Below are positions 28,186 to 36,372 of a DNA stretch of 64,000 nt, piece after piece. The position numbers were made by a program, and so were the translations under genes. The notes below the pieces were generated by a model. That model did no database searches and had not been told where the DNA came from. It was given only the letters and a program-made list of their open reading frames with translations. Source of the stretch: Terriglobia bacterium (lineage in GTDB: Bacteria; Acidobacteriota; Terriglobia; Terriglobales; Acidobacteriaceae). Position 1 is the first letter of the stretch. The number at the start of each line of letters is the position of its first letter. Location: positions 1 through 64,000 of the forward strand of contig JAIQFO010000018.1 in NCBI GenBank assembly GCA_020073215.1. The letters are read 5' to 3'.

Positions 28186-28944
28186 TTACCGCTTCGGGAT
28201 CTGATTGTGGGTGATGCGCTCTTCGATCCTAGACGCGAACTTCGGGGTGAGACCCTTCACCATTTGCCGGATCCCAGGCCTAAACTCGTGGAAGACGTTG
28301 ATCCCCGCGTCGCCGCCAATCGTTGAACCAAAATTGTTGAATGTCTCCGAAGCGGATCGCGCCCGATCGGGACGGTACGCGGTGTGGAGAGCGACTGAAG
28401 CCAGCACTCCGAGGAAATACGAGGTGTTCAGCCTCCCCTTTCCGGAGTCGTCACGCGTGACAAAAATGCGCGAAACTGCGTAGGAGGCCCGGCCCATGAA
28501 GCTGTCGCTGGTCGAAGGGTAATACCGTGTGTTCGGCTTGAGCAGGGGCGGATACAGGTACTTACCAAGAAAAGCGCCGGACTCTTTTTGAATAAACGCT
28601 ACTTGATAAAGAGCTGCTAAGTTGCGCTGCGGTCCGGGAGTGAAGTGTCCCAGTTTTGTTTCGCGCATTACGCCAACGCCAAGCGCGCCAGGTATCGAAG
28701 GCGACCTTGCTGCATTGACGAACGTGAAAAAAGTCTCTACGTGTGTTGGAGGCTGTACCGTCGACGGAGCATCTGGAAGCGATCCCGCCTCACGCATCTC
28801 CTGGCGCTGGACTTCGGGTGGGTTTGAGCCGTCAAACTGCACTCCCTGAAGCCAGTCGGCTGAAGGAGGTTTCTGGCACAACGCCCCGCAAGCGGCCAAT
28901 AGAACAAAAGAAATGACGCGGATTGGTGCCGTTCGCTTCACCAC
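28186..28944 (-). CDS. exported protein of unknown function, acidobacterial type
   Basis: 252 residues from a GTG pair behind GGGAGG, with a signal peptide (APIRVISFVLLAACGALC). Contains SLPDAPS and a C-terminal helical/glycine-rich part (SFMGRASYAVSRIF, NTSYFLGVLASVALHTAY, NFGSTIGGDAGINVFHEF). It shares layout with the gene at 37244-37969, which has similar YPIVGAG, FGIAAMTTTTRYGLSQAF and GGNIALEF segments, so the two may be distant paralogues. Possibly a periplasmic or outer-membrane-associated protein; no enzyme motif. Confidence 0.65.
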   Translation of the reverse strand: MVKRTAPIRVISFVLLAACGALCQKPPSADWLQGVQFDGSNPPEVQRQEMREAGSLPDAPSTVQPPTHVETFFTFVNAARSPSIPGALGVGVMRETKLGHFTPGPQRNLAALYQVAFIQKESGAFLGKYLYPPLLKPNTRYYPSTSDSFMGRASYAVSRIFVTRDDSGKGRLNTSYFLGVLASVALHTAYRPDRARSASETFNNFGSTIGGDAGINVFHEFRPGIRQMVKGLTPKFASRIEERITHNQIPKR

Positions 28945-29235
28945 AGCTCCCTCCCGCAAACCGGCAAGCGACTTTCCGACTCCTCGGCGATTCGGCTGGA
29001 AGCACATCTTGACGCTAGCACTCCGCAGGGCATTCGTCTGAGCAAGAGTGCTCACCCCAGGAGGCAGGGGGTCTTGAACTCAGACAACAGTCTTTGCTCC
29101 GATCCGGGCCTTTCTTGAGTTGAAGCGATCCCAAAAAACGAGCGGCAGGCCGTGGTTTTCGGATTTACGTTATCCAATGAAAGCGGCTAAAATAACCGTA
29201 GAAAAGTCGTTGTTCAGGCAGATAACGAGGTATCT

Positions 29236-30000
29236 ATGTCTCCTGTTCGCCAGCCCAACGGTTCTCCGAGCACAAGAAAAGTCGCTCGCCAACCCCGACT
29301 CGGTTCGACGCCCCAAACACAGCGCAACGCCATGGGTCCACGGCTAGTGGAAAAGAGGCGCGCTTTCGATCCCCATGCATTCCTCGCAACCATCGGCGAA
29401 GGTCGGAAATCTGTGCCTTTCCAGAGAAAACAAGAAATCTTTGCGCAAGGGGACACCGCGGATGCGGTGTTTTATATCCAGACGGGCAAAGTAAAACTTA
29501 CCGTGGTCTCGAAGAATGGCAAGGAAGCAACCATCGGCATATTAGGGGAAGGAGACTTTTTCGGCGAAGGTTCGCTTGCGGGCCAGACACTCCGCATGGA
29601 GTCCGCAACCGCCATGACCGATTGCTCGGTTCTGCGCATCGACAAGAAAGCCATGATGGAAACGCTTCATCGGGAACACGAATTTTCCGACCTGTTCGTG
29701 GCCTATCTGTTGACGCGGAACATCCAATACGAGGAAGATCTGGTCGATCAGCTTTTCAATTCGAGCGAAAAGAGGCTGGCCAGGATCCTTCTGTTGCTCG
29801 CTCATTTCGGTAAGGAGGGCATTCCCGAAACCGTGGTCCCTAAGATCAGTCAGGAGATGCTGGCGGAAATGATCGGCACCACCCGCTCGCGGGTCAGCTT
29901 CTTCATGAACCGGTTCAGAAAATTGGGCTTCGTCGACTATGACGGCGGGAGTGGGTTGCGAGTTCATAGTTCACTTCTAAATATCGTCCTTCACGACTAG
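29236..30000 (+). CDS. Crp/FNR-family transcription regulator, copy 1
   Basis: 254 residues. After a variable, basic N-terminal 40 residues comes a cyclic-nucleotide-binding beta-roll (QKQEIFAQGDTADAVFYIQTGKV-type, EGDFFGEGSLAGQ, TAMTDCSVLRID), the dimer helix (FSDLFVAYLLTRN) and a winged HTH (ISQEMLAEMIGTTRSRVSFFMNRFR). The phosphate-binding cassette GEGSLAGQ resembles but does not match the CRP cAMP signature, so the ligand is uncertain. GAGG before ATG. Closely similar over its length to the regulator at 39824-40498. It may bind the palindromes around it. Confidence 0.85.
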   Translation: MSPVRQPNGSPSTRKVARQPRLGSTPQTQRNAMGPRLVEKRRAFDPHAFLATIGEGRKSVPFQRKQEIFAQGDTADAVFYIQTGKVKLTVVSKNGKEATIGILGEGDFFGEGSLAGQTLRMESATAMTDCSVLRIDKKAMMETLHREHEFSDLFVAYLLTRNIQYEEDLVDQLFNSSEKRLARILLLLAHFGKEGIPETVVPKISQEMLAEMIGTTRSRVSFFMNRFRKLGFVDYDGGSGLRVHSSLLNIVLHD

Positions 30001-30057
30001 ATTCCGCTCCCGCGAATCCTAGAGTGCGCTCCGAGACCCGCCAGCGGCGGCAAATCA

Positions 30058-30258
30058 TTAGTTTGCTGGATCGAATCCTGTGAGTGGCAACATCTTCGTC
30101 GCTACCAGCACTTCCAACAGAGTGGCGGTATTGCGAACGCTTCCCGAGATGATGAGGAGTGCTTCTGAAACGAGGGAATGTTGCCCCGCCAGTGAGTCAA
30201 GGCGGTCACTCACGCCGTAGAGTCGTTGCACTTCTTGCAGGATTGCGGTCGAAGGCAT
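30058..30258 (-). CDS. small helical protein, unknown
   Basis: 66 residues (MPSTAILQEVQRLYGVSD...) with amphipathic helices and good codon use; AGGAAAG lies upstream. No family recognised. It sits between the Crp/FNR gene and the tandem sRNA-like units. Confidence 0.4.
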   Translation of the reverse strand: MPSTAILQEVQRLYGVSDRLDSLAGQHSLVSEALLIISGSVRNTATLLEVLVATKMLPLTGFDPAN

Positions 30259-30479
30259 TTGGCTACCGACTTTCCTGAGAGCCTAAGGAGGGGAGAACTG
30301 CAGATGGACTGACTTAGTTCAGAGAACCTGAAAGAGGAGAAAGTCGTGACCGCCTCAACAAGAAGTATAGCAGGTCCATCCCGCGCAGTCGCTGGCGCAC
30401 AATCCCCTCAGCAAACTGACCAGGTGCACCAGAAGGGCTAGAATTCATCGCTCGACGTGATCCCCATACATTTCAGAAC

Positions 30480-30495
30480 TGAGCAATTCTGAACA
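30480..30495. promoter_or_regulatory. palindromic operator TGAGCAATTCTGAACA
   Basis: Perfect TGNNCA-N4-TGNNCA match at the start of sRNA-like unit A. Confidence 0.6.
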
Positions 30496-30598
30496 GATTT
30501 CGGAATTGGCGCTGGTGTATCTTCCTCCTCATCGAACATGAAGAGATGTCGTAGGAGCTACGCGGCCACCGCTAACCCCGGTCGTTTTTGCTCCCCTG

Positions 30599-30637
30599 GT
30601 GGCGCAGCGGCAGAAAAGTCTGCGCCACTTCTTTTTT
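30599..30637 (+). terminator. intrinsic terminator of unit A
   Basis: Stem GTGGCGCA / TGCGCCAC (30599-30606 with 30621-30628) around a 14-base loop, followed by TTCTTTTTT. Confidence 0.8.
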
Positions 30638-30678
30638 GGAAGTAGCAATCAACGCACAATGCCCCTTGATTTTAGGAC

Positions 30679-30694
30679 TGTGCAATTTTGATCA
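30679..30694. promoter_or_regulatory. palindromic operator TGTGCAATTTTGATCA
   Basis: Perfect TGNNCA-N4-TGNNCA match at the start of sRNA-like unit B; only the two central N positions of the half-sites break full symmetry. Confidence 0.6.
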
Positions 30695-30775
30695 GATTTC
30701 CGAATTGGCGCTGTTGTAAGTTTCTTTCTGACGAGCTATGCGGCCCGAGAGGTCGCCGGGGTCGTCTGCTCGAAT

Positions 30776-30808
30776 AATGGCGCAGCTGTTGAGGCTGCGC
30801 CATTTTTT
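30776..30808 (+). terminator. intrinsic terminator of unit B
   Basis: Eleven-base stem AATGGCGCAGC / GCTGCGCCATT with a seven-base loop, followed by a T-run. Confidence 0.85.
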
Positions 30809-30921
30809 CTTAAGACGCTGTTGCACAGGACGACCGACGCGCCATGCACTCCTCTCGGTGGATCGCATCCGATGAGTCACTTCCGGCTGACACGTGTGGA
30901 ATCCACGACACGTGCATAGTT

Positions 30922-30937
30922 TGAGCAATTTTGAACA
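30922..30937. promoter_or_regulatory. palindromic operator TGAGCAATTTTGAACA
   Basis: Third tandem palindrome, 45 bp before the start of receiver gene 1. Flanking bases (AGTTT after it) also resemble the leaders of units A and B, so the receiver gene shares their promoter type. Confidence 0.6.
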
Positions 30938-30982
30938 GTTTCCCGAGCCCAAGTATTGAAAATTGATTCTTGAAGGTGAACT

Positions 30983-31393
30983 ATGCCCCTATCGACTTAT
31001 CCCGAACTCTCCAACGGAGTAGTTCTGTGCATCGACGATAACCAGGATGTACTGGAATGCGAAAAGGCATTCCTCGAAACCTTTGGGTATACCGTCCTGA
31101 CCGCGCCCAGCGGCAGCAAGGGACTGGAACTGGCTTCCGCCCATTCGGTTGACGTTGTAATCGTCGACTATTTCATGCCCGGGATGAGCGGACCAGAGGT
31201 CGCCATCGAAATGAGACGGCTTAGGCCGCAAGCGCCAATCATCATGCTTTCCGGGGCAGTGGATGTTCCTGAGCAAGCCTTGAAATTGGTGGACGCTTTC
31301 GTCACTAAGGATCGTTTGGCCAGCCAGTTGTTGTCTGCGATCGCACAGTTGCACGGATGCGGATCAATCCCTCCGCCTTCATTTGACGCATAA
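30983..31393 (+). CDS. orphan response regulator, receiver domain only (1)
   Basis: 136 residues, one CheY-like domain: VLCIDDN acidic pair, phosphoacceptor Asp in VIVDYFMPGMSG, Ser in IIMLSGAVD and Lys in FVTKD. No output domain. An AAGG lies upstream of ATG. No histidine kinase is nearby. The receiver on the opposite strand at 33912 is a paralogue (same PIIMLS and LKVVDAF-type ends), and both have the same palindrome upstream. Confidence 0.88.
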   Translation: MPLSTYPELSNGVVLCIDDNQDVLECEKAFLETFGYTVLTAPSGSKGLELASAHSVDVVIVDYFMPGMSGPEVAIEMRRLRPQAPIIMLSGAVDVPEQALKLVDAFVTKDRLASQLLSAIAQLHGCGSIPPPSFDA

Positions 31394-31540
31394 CGGCGAG
31401 AAGCCGTTTCTGAATATCTTGCTGTTTGCAGGTCTGCTCCAGGTTGTGTGCTCGGCATCGCATCCCTGGTTGTGCCGATTCCCCATCGCGAAGACGCAGA
31501 GTGTTAAGACCGGGGACATAAGCATCGGCGTGCAAACCAG

Positions 31541-32233
31541 TCACAGTGAACGCGTGTTGCAAATCATTAGTGCGGTGCCGATCGCAGGCGGGATCGCGCG
31601 GTTCCGTGAAGATTGCACAGGCGGAGTATGAGCATTTGAGTGGAGACGAGGAGTTGGCTCAAAGGAAGGCCGTTCGTACCGCGTCCTGCCTTCGACTAAG
31701 GTGTGGTTCTTGTCGATGGTGATCTTCCGGGCCTGCCCGAGATCGGAAATCTGTATGTTGTTCAGTTGGATGTCGAGGCCCTCGGTGATGGCCGTGCCCC
31801 CAGTGAGGCGGGCAATGTCCTGCAACATACTCTTGCGCTGATCCCCGAGGCCAGGAGTCCGGACGGCAGCCACTTGCAGTGAGCCACGCAGTTTGTTCAC
31901 CACGAGAGTAGCCAGCGCCTCGCCCTCAACGTCCTCTGCGATGATGAGCAGCGGCCTGCCACTCTTTGTGATCTGCTCAAGCAGCGGGAGCAGGTCCATC
32001 TTAAAACTGATTTTCTTTTCCTGAATAAAAACGTAGACGTTCTCAAGGACAACCTGCATGAGTTCGGGGTCAGTGATGAAGTAGGGTGAGAGGTATCCGC
32101 AGTCGAATTGCATGCCACCCGCCTGCGGTTTGTCGCAGGAGCCGCGGGCCATGATGCTCACGGCGCGGACGGCGGCAGTTTCTTCCATACGACCCAGAAT
32201 GCGCTCGTCTACGGTAGCAAGTTTCGCAGCCAT
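31541..32233 (-). CDS. GroEL apical-domain-only ORF
   Basis: 230 residues. Residues about 40-182 match the GroEL apical domain in order: [78 protein letters not shown] and [13 protein letters not shown]. Equatorial and intermediate domains are absent, so no ATPase or ring assembly. The first 39 residues are unrelated, and the last 48 look like chance translation. GGAGGTG seven bases before ATG is a good ribosome site. Isolated apical domains of E. coli GroEL (minichaperones) bind unfolded protein in vitro; whether this ORF is a natural equivalent or a relic is unclear. Confidence 0.5.
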   Translation of the reverse strand: MAAKLATVDERILGRMEETAAVRAVSIMARGSCDKPQAGGMQFDCGYLSPYFITDPELMQVVLENVYVFIQEKKISFKMDLLPLLEQITKSGRPLLIIAEDVEGEALATLVVNKLRGSLQVAAVRTPGLGDQRKSMLQDIARLTGGTAITEGLDIQLNNIQISDLGQARKITIDKNHTLVEGRTRYERPSFEPTPRLHSNAHTPPVQSSRNRAIPPAIGTALMICNTRSL

Positions 32234-32353
32234 GATTGCAACACCTCCATCGTCCGTGCTTCTGGGGCTGGGGGAGTAAAAAAGGGCACCCTGTGAAAAC
32301 TCAGGATGCCCAGAGAATTACATCCCAGTTTGATCCGAGCCGAAACCTTGCCG

Positions 32354-33583
32354 TTACTGCGGCGGCTTCTCGTCTCGCTTTGGCTTTTCGTCCGGTTGCT
32401 TCTTCTCCTGCGGCTTCTGCGCTGCGGGCTCCGGACGCTGTTGTTGCTGCGGTGCAGGCCGCGCTTCTGCAGGAGGAGAGGTGCGCTGGGGCTGCGACCG
32501 CTCGCTCGGCGGAGGAGTCTGTGGCCGCTGAGCAGGCTCGTTCCGGGTTTCCGGCCGAGGAGCCGGCTGGGCCGTGGGCGGACGGTTCGACTCCGCCCGG
32601 TTGTTCGGCTGTGCGGTCGGCGGCCGGGACGTTTCCGGCGCAGTGTTTGGCTGCGCCGTCGGCGGACGATTCGCTTCTGGCCGATTTGGTTCCGGACGGC
32701 TGGGCTCCGGTCGATTGTTCGGCTGGGCCTTCGGCGGACGATTCTCTTCTGGCTGTTTGTTCGGCTGCGTGGGGCTAGTGGCGTTGTTCTCGGGATGCAT
32801 GGCTGGCGTATTGGCCGCCGGCTGAACGGGGGCATGCTTGGCCGGAGGGTTATAAGGCGCCCCTGCCGCTTTGGCCGGTACCACTGCGCGATCGCTAAAT
32901 GCTCCAGGCTTCGGAGTAGCAGCGACTGCTGGTTTGCCATGATTCACGGAAGCCCGCTGCTCCGGGTTCGTGCGGGCCGCCTGTGCATGTTGAGTTTGAA
33001 CGGCTACAGCCGGAATATGCTTCTCACGTGCCGCCGCCTCTTCTTGAGGCCTCGGACGCGCGCTGATCCCGCCAGTGCCGCCGTTGTAGCTGACCCGGTT
33101 CACCGTGGTGCTGTTGATCACCGTGGTGTTGTAAACGTTGTGAATGACGGTGACGTTCACGTTGTTCACCGATTGGTTGTAGAAAAAGCGTCCGTTATCC
33201 CAACGTCCACCTTCATAGCCTTCGCCGAAGTAACCGTAGCCGTAACTAATCCCGCCGTAGAAACCGACGTGCGGACCCCAGTAGCCGTCATAGAAGACAT
33301 ACCCGTTGCCGCCCCAGCCCCAATAAGCTGGAGTCCACAGGAAACCAACTTCTGGAGCCATTACCCATGTCCCCGGCACCCAGTAATAATCGTCGAAGTC
33401 GCTGTCGTAAGCCCAGTACCCAGGTGTCCAGAGATAACCGTCGCCGGGACAAAGAGGCTGCTCGTAGACGGGCAGTGGTGGCGGGGCGAAGCTGATCGAT
33501 ATGCCGATTTGTGCAAACGATGCCGCCGACAGGGACAGCATCACGAGCGCGAACAATAGCGTACGAATGAAACGAATATGCAT
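32354..33583 (-). CDS. YXWGXW-repeat exported protein with long Pro/Asn-rich tail
   Basis: 409 residues from the ATG behind AGAGGA. Signal peptide (IRTLLFALVMLSLSAASFA), then aromatic YXWGXW-like repeats (YLWTPGYWAY, YYWVPGTW, FLWTPAYWGWGG) and Gly/Tyr-rich segments, then a polythreonine/asparagine linker (VYNTTVINSTTVNRV). The last half is low complexity with reiterated RPPTAQPN and NRPE blocks and a Lys/Glu/Pro end. Such proteins are common, function unknown, probably cell-envelope surface. A near-perfect palindrome lies about 165 bp upstream. Confidence 0.8.
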   Translation of the reverse strand: MHIRFIRTLLFALVMLSLSAASFAQIGISISFAPPPLPVYEQPLCPGDGYLWTPGYWAYDSDFDDYYWVPGTWVMAPEVGFLWTPAYWGWGGNGYVFYDGYWGPHVGFYGGISYGYGYFGEGYEGGRWDNGRFFYNQSVNNVNVTVIHNVYNTTVINSTTVNRVSYNGGTGGISARPRPQEEAAAREKHIPAVAVQTQHAQAARTNPEQRASVNHGKPAVAATPKPGAFSDRAVVPAKAAGAPYNPPAKHAPVQPAANTPAMHPENNATSPTQPNKQPEENRPPKAQPNNRPEPSRPEPNRPEANRPPTAQPNTAPETSRPPTAQPNNRAESNRPPTAQPAPRPETRNEPAQRPQTPPPSERSQPQRTSPPAEARPAPQQQQRPEPAAQKPQEKKQPDEKPKRDEKPPQ

Positions 33584-33747
33584 TGTGGTTCCTCTTGGCC
33601 GATGATCCTTCGCTTGCCCGGTCTCGCTCTGCGGCTGCGGGTTGCGTGGATGGAAAGGCCGATTTCCGCGACGAAACGTACTGAAGCCTCTGTCTCGCGC
33701 GCAAATAGTTGTCGCCGAAACCTTCTCATTTCGGAGATTATGAAGTC

Positions 33748-33763
33748 TGTGCAAAAAAGCTCA
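33748..33763. promoter_or_regulatory. palindromic operator, one mismatch (TGTGCAAAAAAGCTCA)
   Basis: Matches TGNNCA-N4-TGNNCA except A for T in the second half-site; upstream of the YXWGXW gene. Confidence 0.45.
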
Positions 33764-33911
33764 CTTCGAGCCTGCGTCCCACAGGAAATGAGCCCCGCCC
33801 GGCTTGGCCATGATTGCGTCATCCTTTTCTTCAGTTGCTCAGAAGATCGCGGGAAGCAACGGCCAGGCGCAATCCGTACTCTTCAAGCCACGGGCCAGCC
33901 CTATCTATATC

Positions 33912-34316
33912 TCAGGCCGTCAGCCTAGTTTCTTGGGAAGCCGGAGGATTTTCACCGCAGATGCTGGTAAGCACCGGCAACAAGCGGCTGGATGCTTCGT
34001 TCTTGGAAACGAATGCATCAACCACCTTCAATGCGTGTTCTGCAATCCCTTCGTCGCTAGAAAGCATGATGATTGGAGTATGTGGCCGGAGGCGCTTTAT
34101 CTCGGTGGCAACCTCATGCCCATTCATCTCGGGCATGTGGTAATCGACGATCACCGCAGCCAGCACGCAAGCTGCCGCAATTTGTATGCCTTGTCGAGCG
34201 GAGGCCGCAGTAAGCACGGAAAATCCCCGTCTCTCCAGCAGGGCGCGCTGGTAACCCAATATGCTGTCATCGTCGTCGATGCACAGAATCGTTTTGCGCC
34301 CTGGGTAATTGGACAT
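33912..34316 (-). CDS. orphan response regulator, receiver domain only (2)
   Basis: 134 residues, one receiver domain: ILCIDDDD, Asp in VIVDYHMPEMNG, IIMLSSDEG and Lys in FVSKNE. No output domain. Clearly paralogous to the receiver at 30983. A perfect palindrome sits 50 bp upstream, matching the leader of sRNA-like unit B. Probably passes a phosphorylation signal by protein contact; its kinase is not in the window. Confidence 0.88.
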   Translation of the reverse strand: MSNYPGRKTILCIDDDDSILGYQRALLERRGFSVLTAASARQGIQIAAACVLAAVIVDYHMPEMNGHEVATEIKRLRPHTPIIMLSSDEGIAEHALKVVDAFVSKNEASSRLLPVLTSICGENPPASQETRLTA

Positions 34317-34365
34317 AACTTGGTCTTCTCACCCATGATGATCGACGATATACCTAGGCCAAAGC

Positions 34366-34381
34366 TGATCAAATTTGCACA
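34366..34381. promoter_or_regulatory. palindromic operator TGATCAAATTTGCACA
   Basis: Perfect TGNNCA-N4-TGNNCA site 50 bp upstream of receiver gene 2 (minus strand). Confidence 0.6.
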
Positions 34382-34474
34382 CTAGAACAAGTCTCAGAAA
34401 GTTTCATCAACTGCACCGTCGCCTGCACGTTGGGTGGGTGACACCTAACCGCCCCGGCCTTGGCTTGGCCCCGC

Positions 34475-35170
34475 TCACGAGATTGTTCCGAACAGCGACC
34501 CGGCGCCGGCAGTCACCGCCATGGCGAGCGCACCCCAGAATGTGACGCGTATTGCGCCCATCATCACTCCTGCGCCACCAGCACGTGCGGCCAACCCACC
34601 TAGCAGAGCGAGGAATACCAGTGAAGTTCCAGAGACCAAAGGAATCAAACCCCTCGCCGGGGCCAGGGCGGCGACCAAGAGAGGCATGGCCGCGCCCACG
34701 GCGAAACTGCCAGCCGATGCCAATGCGGCCTGAATCGGACGCGCACGGAAAGTTTCGGAAATGCCAAGTTCGTCGCGGGCATGTGCGCCCAGCGCATCAT
34801 GGTCCATCAACTGTTCGGCGACCTGTTTCGCGAGCGCTGGTTTGAGCCCGCGAGCGACGTAGATGGCCATCAGTTCCTTGTGTTCGCCCTTGTCGTCTGC
34901 TTTGAGTTCCGCGCGCTCCAGCGCCAGGTCAGCCTGTTCGGTGTCGGCTTGGGAGTGCACGGAAACGTACTCCCCGGCAGCCATCGACATAGAACCAGCC
35001 ACCAGGCCGGCGATCCCCGCAACCAATACGTTGCTGTGAGTCGCATGCGCGGCTGCGACGCCAAGCACCAGGCTCGCGGTTGAAAGGAGACCGTCGTTCG
35101 CGCCCAACACCGACGCGCGTAGCCAGCCGGTGCGTCCTGCGCGATGTCGTTCCCTGTGGCGTACAAACAT
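34475..35170 (-). CDS. VIT1/CCC1-family iron/manganese transporter
   Basis: 231 residues. Starts MFVRHRERHRAG followed by WLRASVLGANDGLLSTASLVLG, the N-terminal signature of VIT1/CCC1 proteins, with five hydrophobic helices and a conserved acidic cytoplasmic loop (EYVSVHSQADTEQADLALERAEL) carrying metal-binding glutamates. Exports or sequesters Fe2+/Mn2+. A longer frame from GTG 35236 would overlap the 47-residue gene upstream, but family N-termini fit ATG 35170 better. Ribosome site is weak, so coupling to the upstream gene is likely. Confidence 0.85.
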   Translation of the reverse strand: MFVRHRERHRAGRTGWLRASVLGANDGLLSTASLVLGVAAAHATHSNVLVAGIAGLVAGSMSMAAGEYVSVHSQADTEQADLALERAELKADDKGEHKELMAIYVARGLKPALAKQVAEQLMDHDALGAHARDELGISETFRARPIQAALASAGSFAVGAAMPLLVAALAPARGLIPLVSGTSLVFLALLGGLAARAGGAGVMMGAIRVTFWGALAMAVTAGAGSLFGTIS

Positions 35171-35223
35171 GGTTTCGAAGCTGAGTTTTGACAATGCTAA
35201 TGAATGACGGACTGCCCGGAGCG

Positions 35224-35367
35224 TCAACTCGCACACTTGTCGGGTTGTTTCCGCAGGATGCTCTCGCGTAATAGGTACCCGACGCGCTCCTTAATATGTT
35301 GCGGTAGGGTCCGATATGCCTCCCGCAATTCCTCCAGAAGCTTCCCAGTGGATTGAACGTCGTTCAT
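35224..35367 (-). CDS. small helical protein upstream of VIT1 gene
   Basis: 47 residues starting MNDVQSTGKLLEELREAYRT and ending KQPDKCAS, with GGAGGT four bases before ATG. A single amphipathic helix with no known family. It ends just before the VIT1-family gene, and its stop region overlaps a possible GTG start of that gene, so the two are probably co-translated. Confidence 0.6.
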   Translation of the reverse strand: MNDVQSTGKLLEELREAYRTLPQHIKERVGYLLRESILRKQPDKCAS

Positions 35368-35527
35368 GGCAACCTCCATTTGTTCCGGACCGGCCAACAC
35401 TCGCGGTCCGTCCTCAATATGTTCCGTAGCGTGACCACAAGCTCTGGGGCGAATAGCGCGCGCTCGTCACGCCGGACGAATGTACAGGCGACGCTTGCCT
35501 ATTATCAAAGTGCAGGATGGCAAAAAC

Positions 35528-35543
35528 TGGTCAAAAGCGAACA
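35528..35543. promoter_or_regulatory. palindromic operator, one mismatch (TGGTCAAAAGCGAACA)
   Basis: Differs from TGNNCA-N4-TGNNCA at one base (CG for TG in the second half). It lies 160 bp upstream of the small gene/VIT1 unit. Confidence 0.4.
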
Positions 35544-35690
35544 GTGAGGGTCGACTGATCCGAGTAAGCCGTTAGTGCGGGAGCGACGTGCTGGCAGTAT
35601 TCTTCCTCTGCGTTGGTGGGATGGCTTTGGCCACCATCCAGCGATGGCTGTGCATCTGGGTCCGATATTAGTGGTGCGGTGCGGTTTGAA

Positions 35691-35897
35691 TTATTCAGAG
35701 TTTGTGTTCTTGGCTCTTGGGTGATCGGCGCAAACATGCAATGCAAACTCTTTGTCGCGCTGCAACTCGAAGTCGCGCATCATTTCATCGAAAGATGTGC
35801 CGGTAGGCGCTCCGCTAGGTTTGAAGCGCCAGGTACATTCCGAGCAACCAAAACCCCGAAACCGCTTTTGCTCAATCCAGCCCAGCTTCCGGCTCAT
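35691..35897 (-). CDS. small cysteine-containing protein, unknown
   Basis: 68 residues: RGFGCSECTWRF near the N-terminus and FALHVCADH near the C-terminus, a CxxC...HxC arrangement that could bind one zinc. AGGAGG directly precedes ATG. No named family that I can give with certainty. Nothing convincing lies between it and the regulator gene at 36373. Confidence 0.6.
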   Translation of the reverse strand: MSRKLGWIEQKRFRGFGCSECTWRFKPSGAPTGTSFDEMMRDFELQRDKEFALHVCADHPRAKNTNSE

Positions 35898-36309
35898 GGC
35901 CTCCTATCTCGTTGCGCCCCAACGTTGTCTGACTGCATGCCTAAGTACCCGCTTGGCGCAAAGGAACGAAGCGTTCTCCTCTCGCAGCGGCATACGGCCT
36001 CATTGCAGCAGAAAACCGTGACCCGGTCCGGGGTGACGGAAAATGCGTAAAGGGACAGGCGAAGTTTAAATGCGCCAGTTTTGGACGGTCTGTAGGGCAT
36101 CCTACATACGTGGCAGAGTTTTTTCGTGCGCTCACCCGATTTTCCGAGTCTCGGTAAAGTGGCGGAATCGGTCTAGGTGTCGGTCAGGTTTCGTTGGCCT
36201 TGAATCGGTCAGTATTGCTCAGTATCGGGTTCGTATCCGGGGTAGTGTTGATAGGTCTCCGAGAGGGGTTCATCATGCCCTCCGAGAATCCTACCCCGTT
36301 TCGCACGGC
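35898..36309. other. intergenic upstream of third Crp/FNR gene
   Basis: No gene recognised. A long open frame from 36070 joins the regulator but lacks protein-like composition. Contains one imperfect palindrome at 36206. Confidence 0.35.
36206..36221. promoter_or_regulatory. palindromic operator, one mismatch (CGGTCAGTATTGCTCA)
   Basis: One mismatch (C for T at position 1) to TGNNCA-N4-TGNNCA, upstream of the third Crp/FNR gene. Confidence 0.4.
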
Positions 36310-36372
36310 ATGGCAGGCGAGTTCATCCCCGCATCTGCGAGGGTTTTCGGTCCTGATCCTAGTCTGGTAAGG

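Larger units (their letters stand above)
30471..30637 (+). ncRNA. sRNA-like unit A with terminator
   Basis: The first 49 bases of this unit are near-identical to those of unit B at 30670 (TCAGATTTC/CAGATTTCNGAATTGGCGCTG core). It then contains GGAGCTACGCGGCC and CCCCGGTCGT, also matched in unit B, and ends in an intrinsic terminator. No ORF is conserved between the units. The 5' end carries a perfect TGNNCA palindrome (30480-30495). A short regulated transcript of about 120-160 nt is inferred; the exact 5' end is unknown. Confidence 0.5.
30670..30810 (+). ncRNA. sRNA-like unit B with terminator
   Basis: Second copy of the unit at 30471: same leader with palindrome, GAATTGGCGCTG, GAGCTATGCGGCCC and GGGGTCGT, then a terminator. 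Spacing between shared blocks differs, and the hairpin sequences differ by paired changes, which suggests that the structure is maintained. No coding potential is shared. Confidence 0.5.

Noticed and set aside
30480-30720. Sigma-54-type promoter in the sRNA-like leaders (TTGGCGCTGNTGTA)
   Set aside because: The GG and GC/GT spacing is not the 10 bp between -24 and -12 elements that sigma-54 promoters need.
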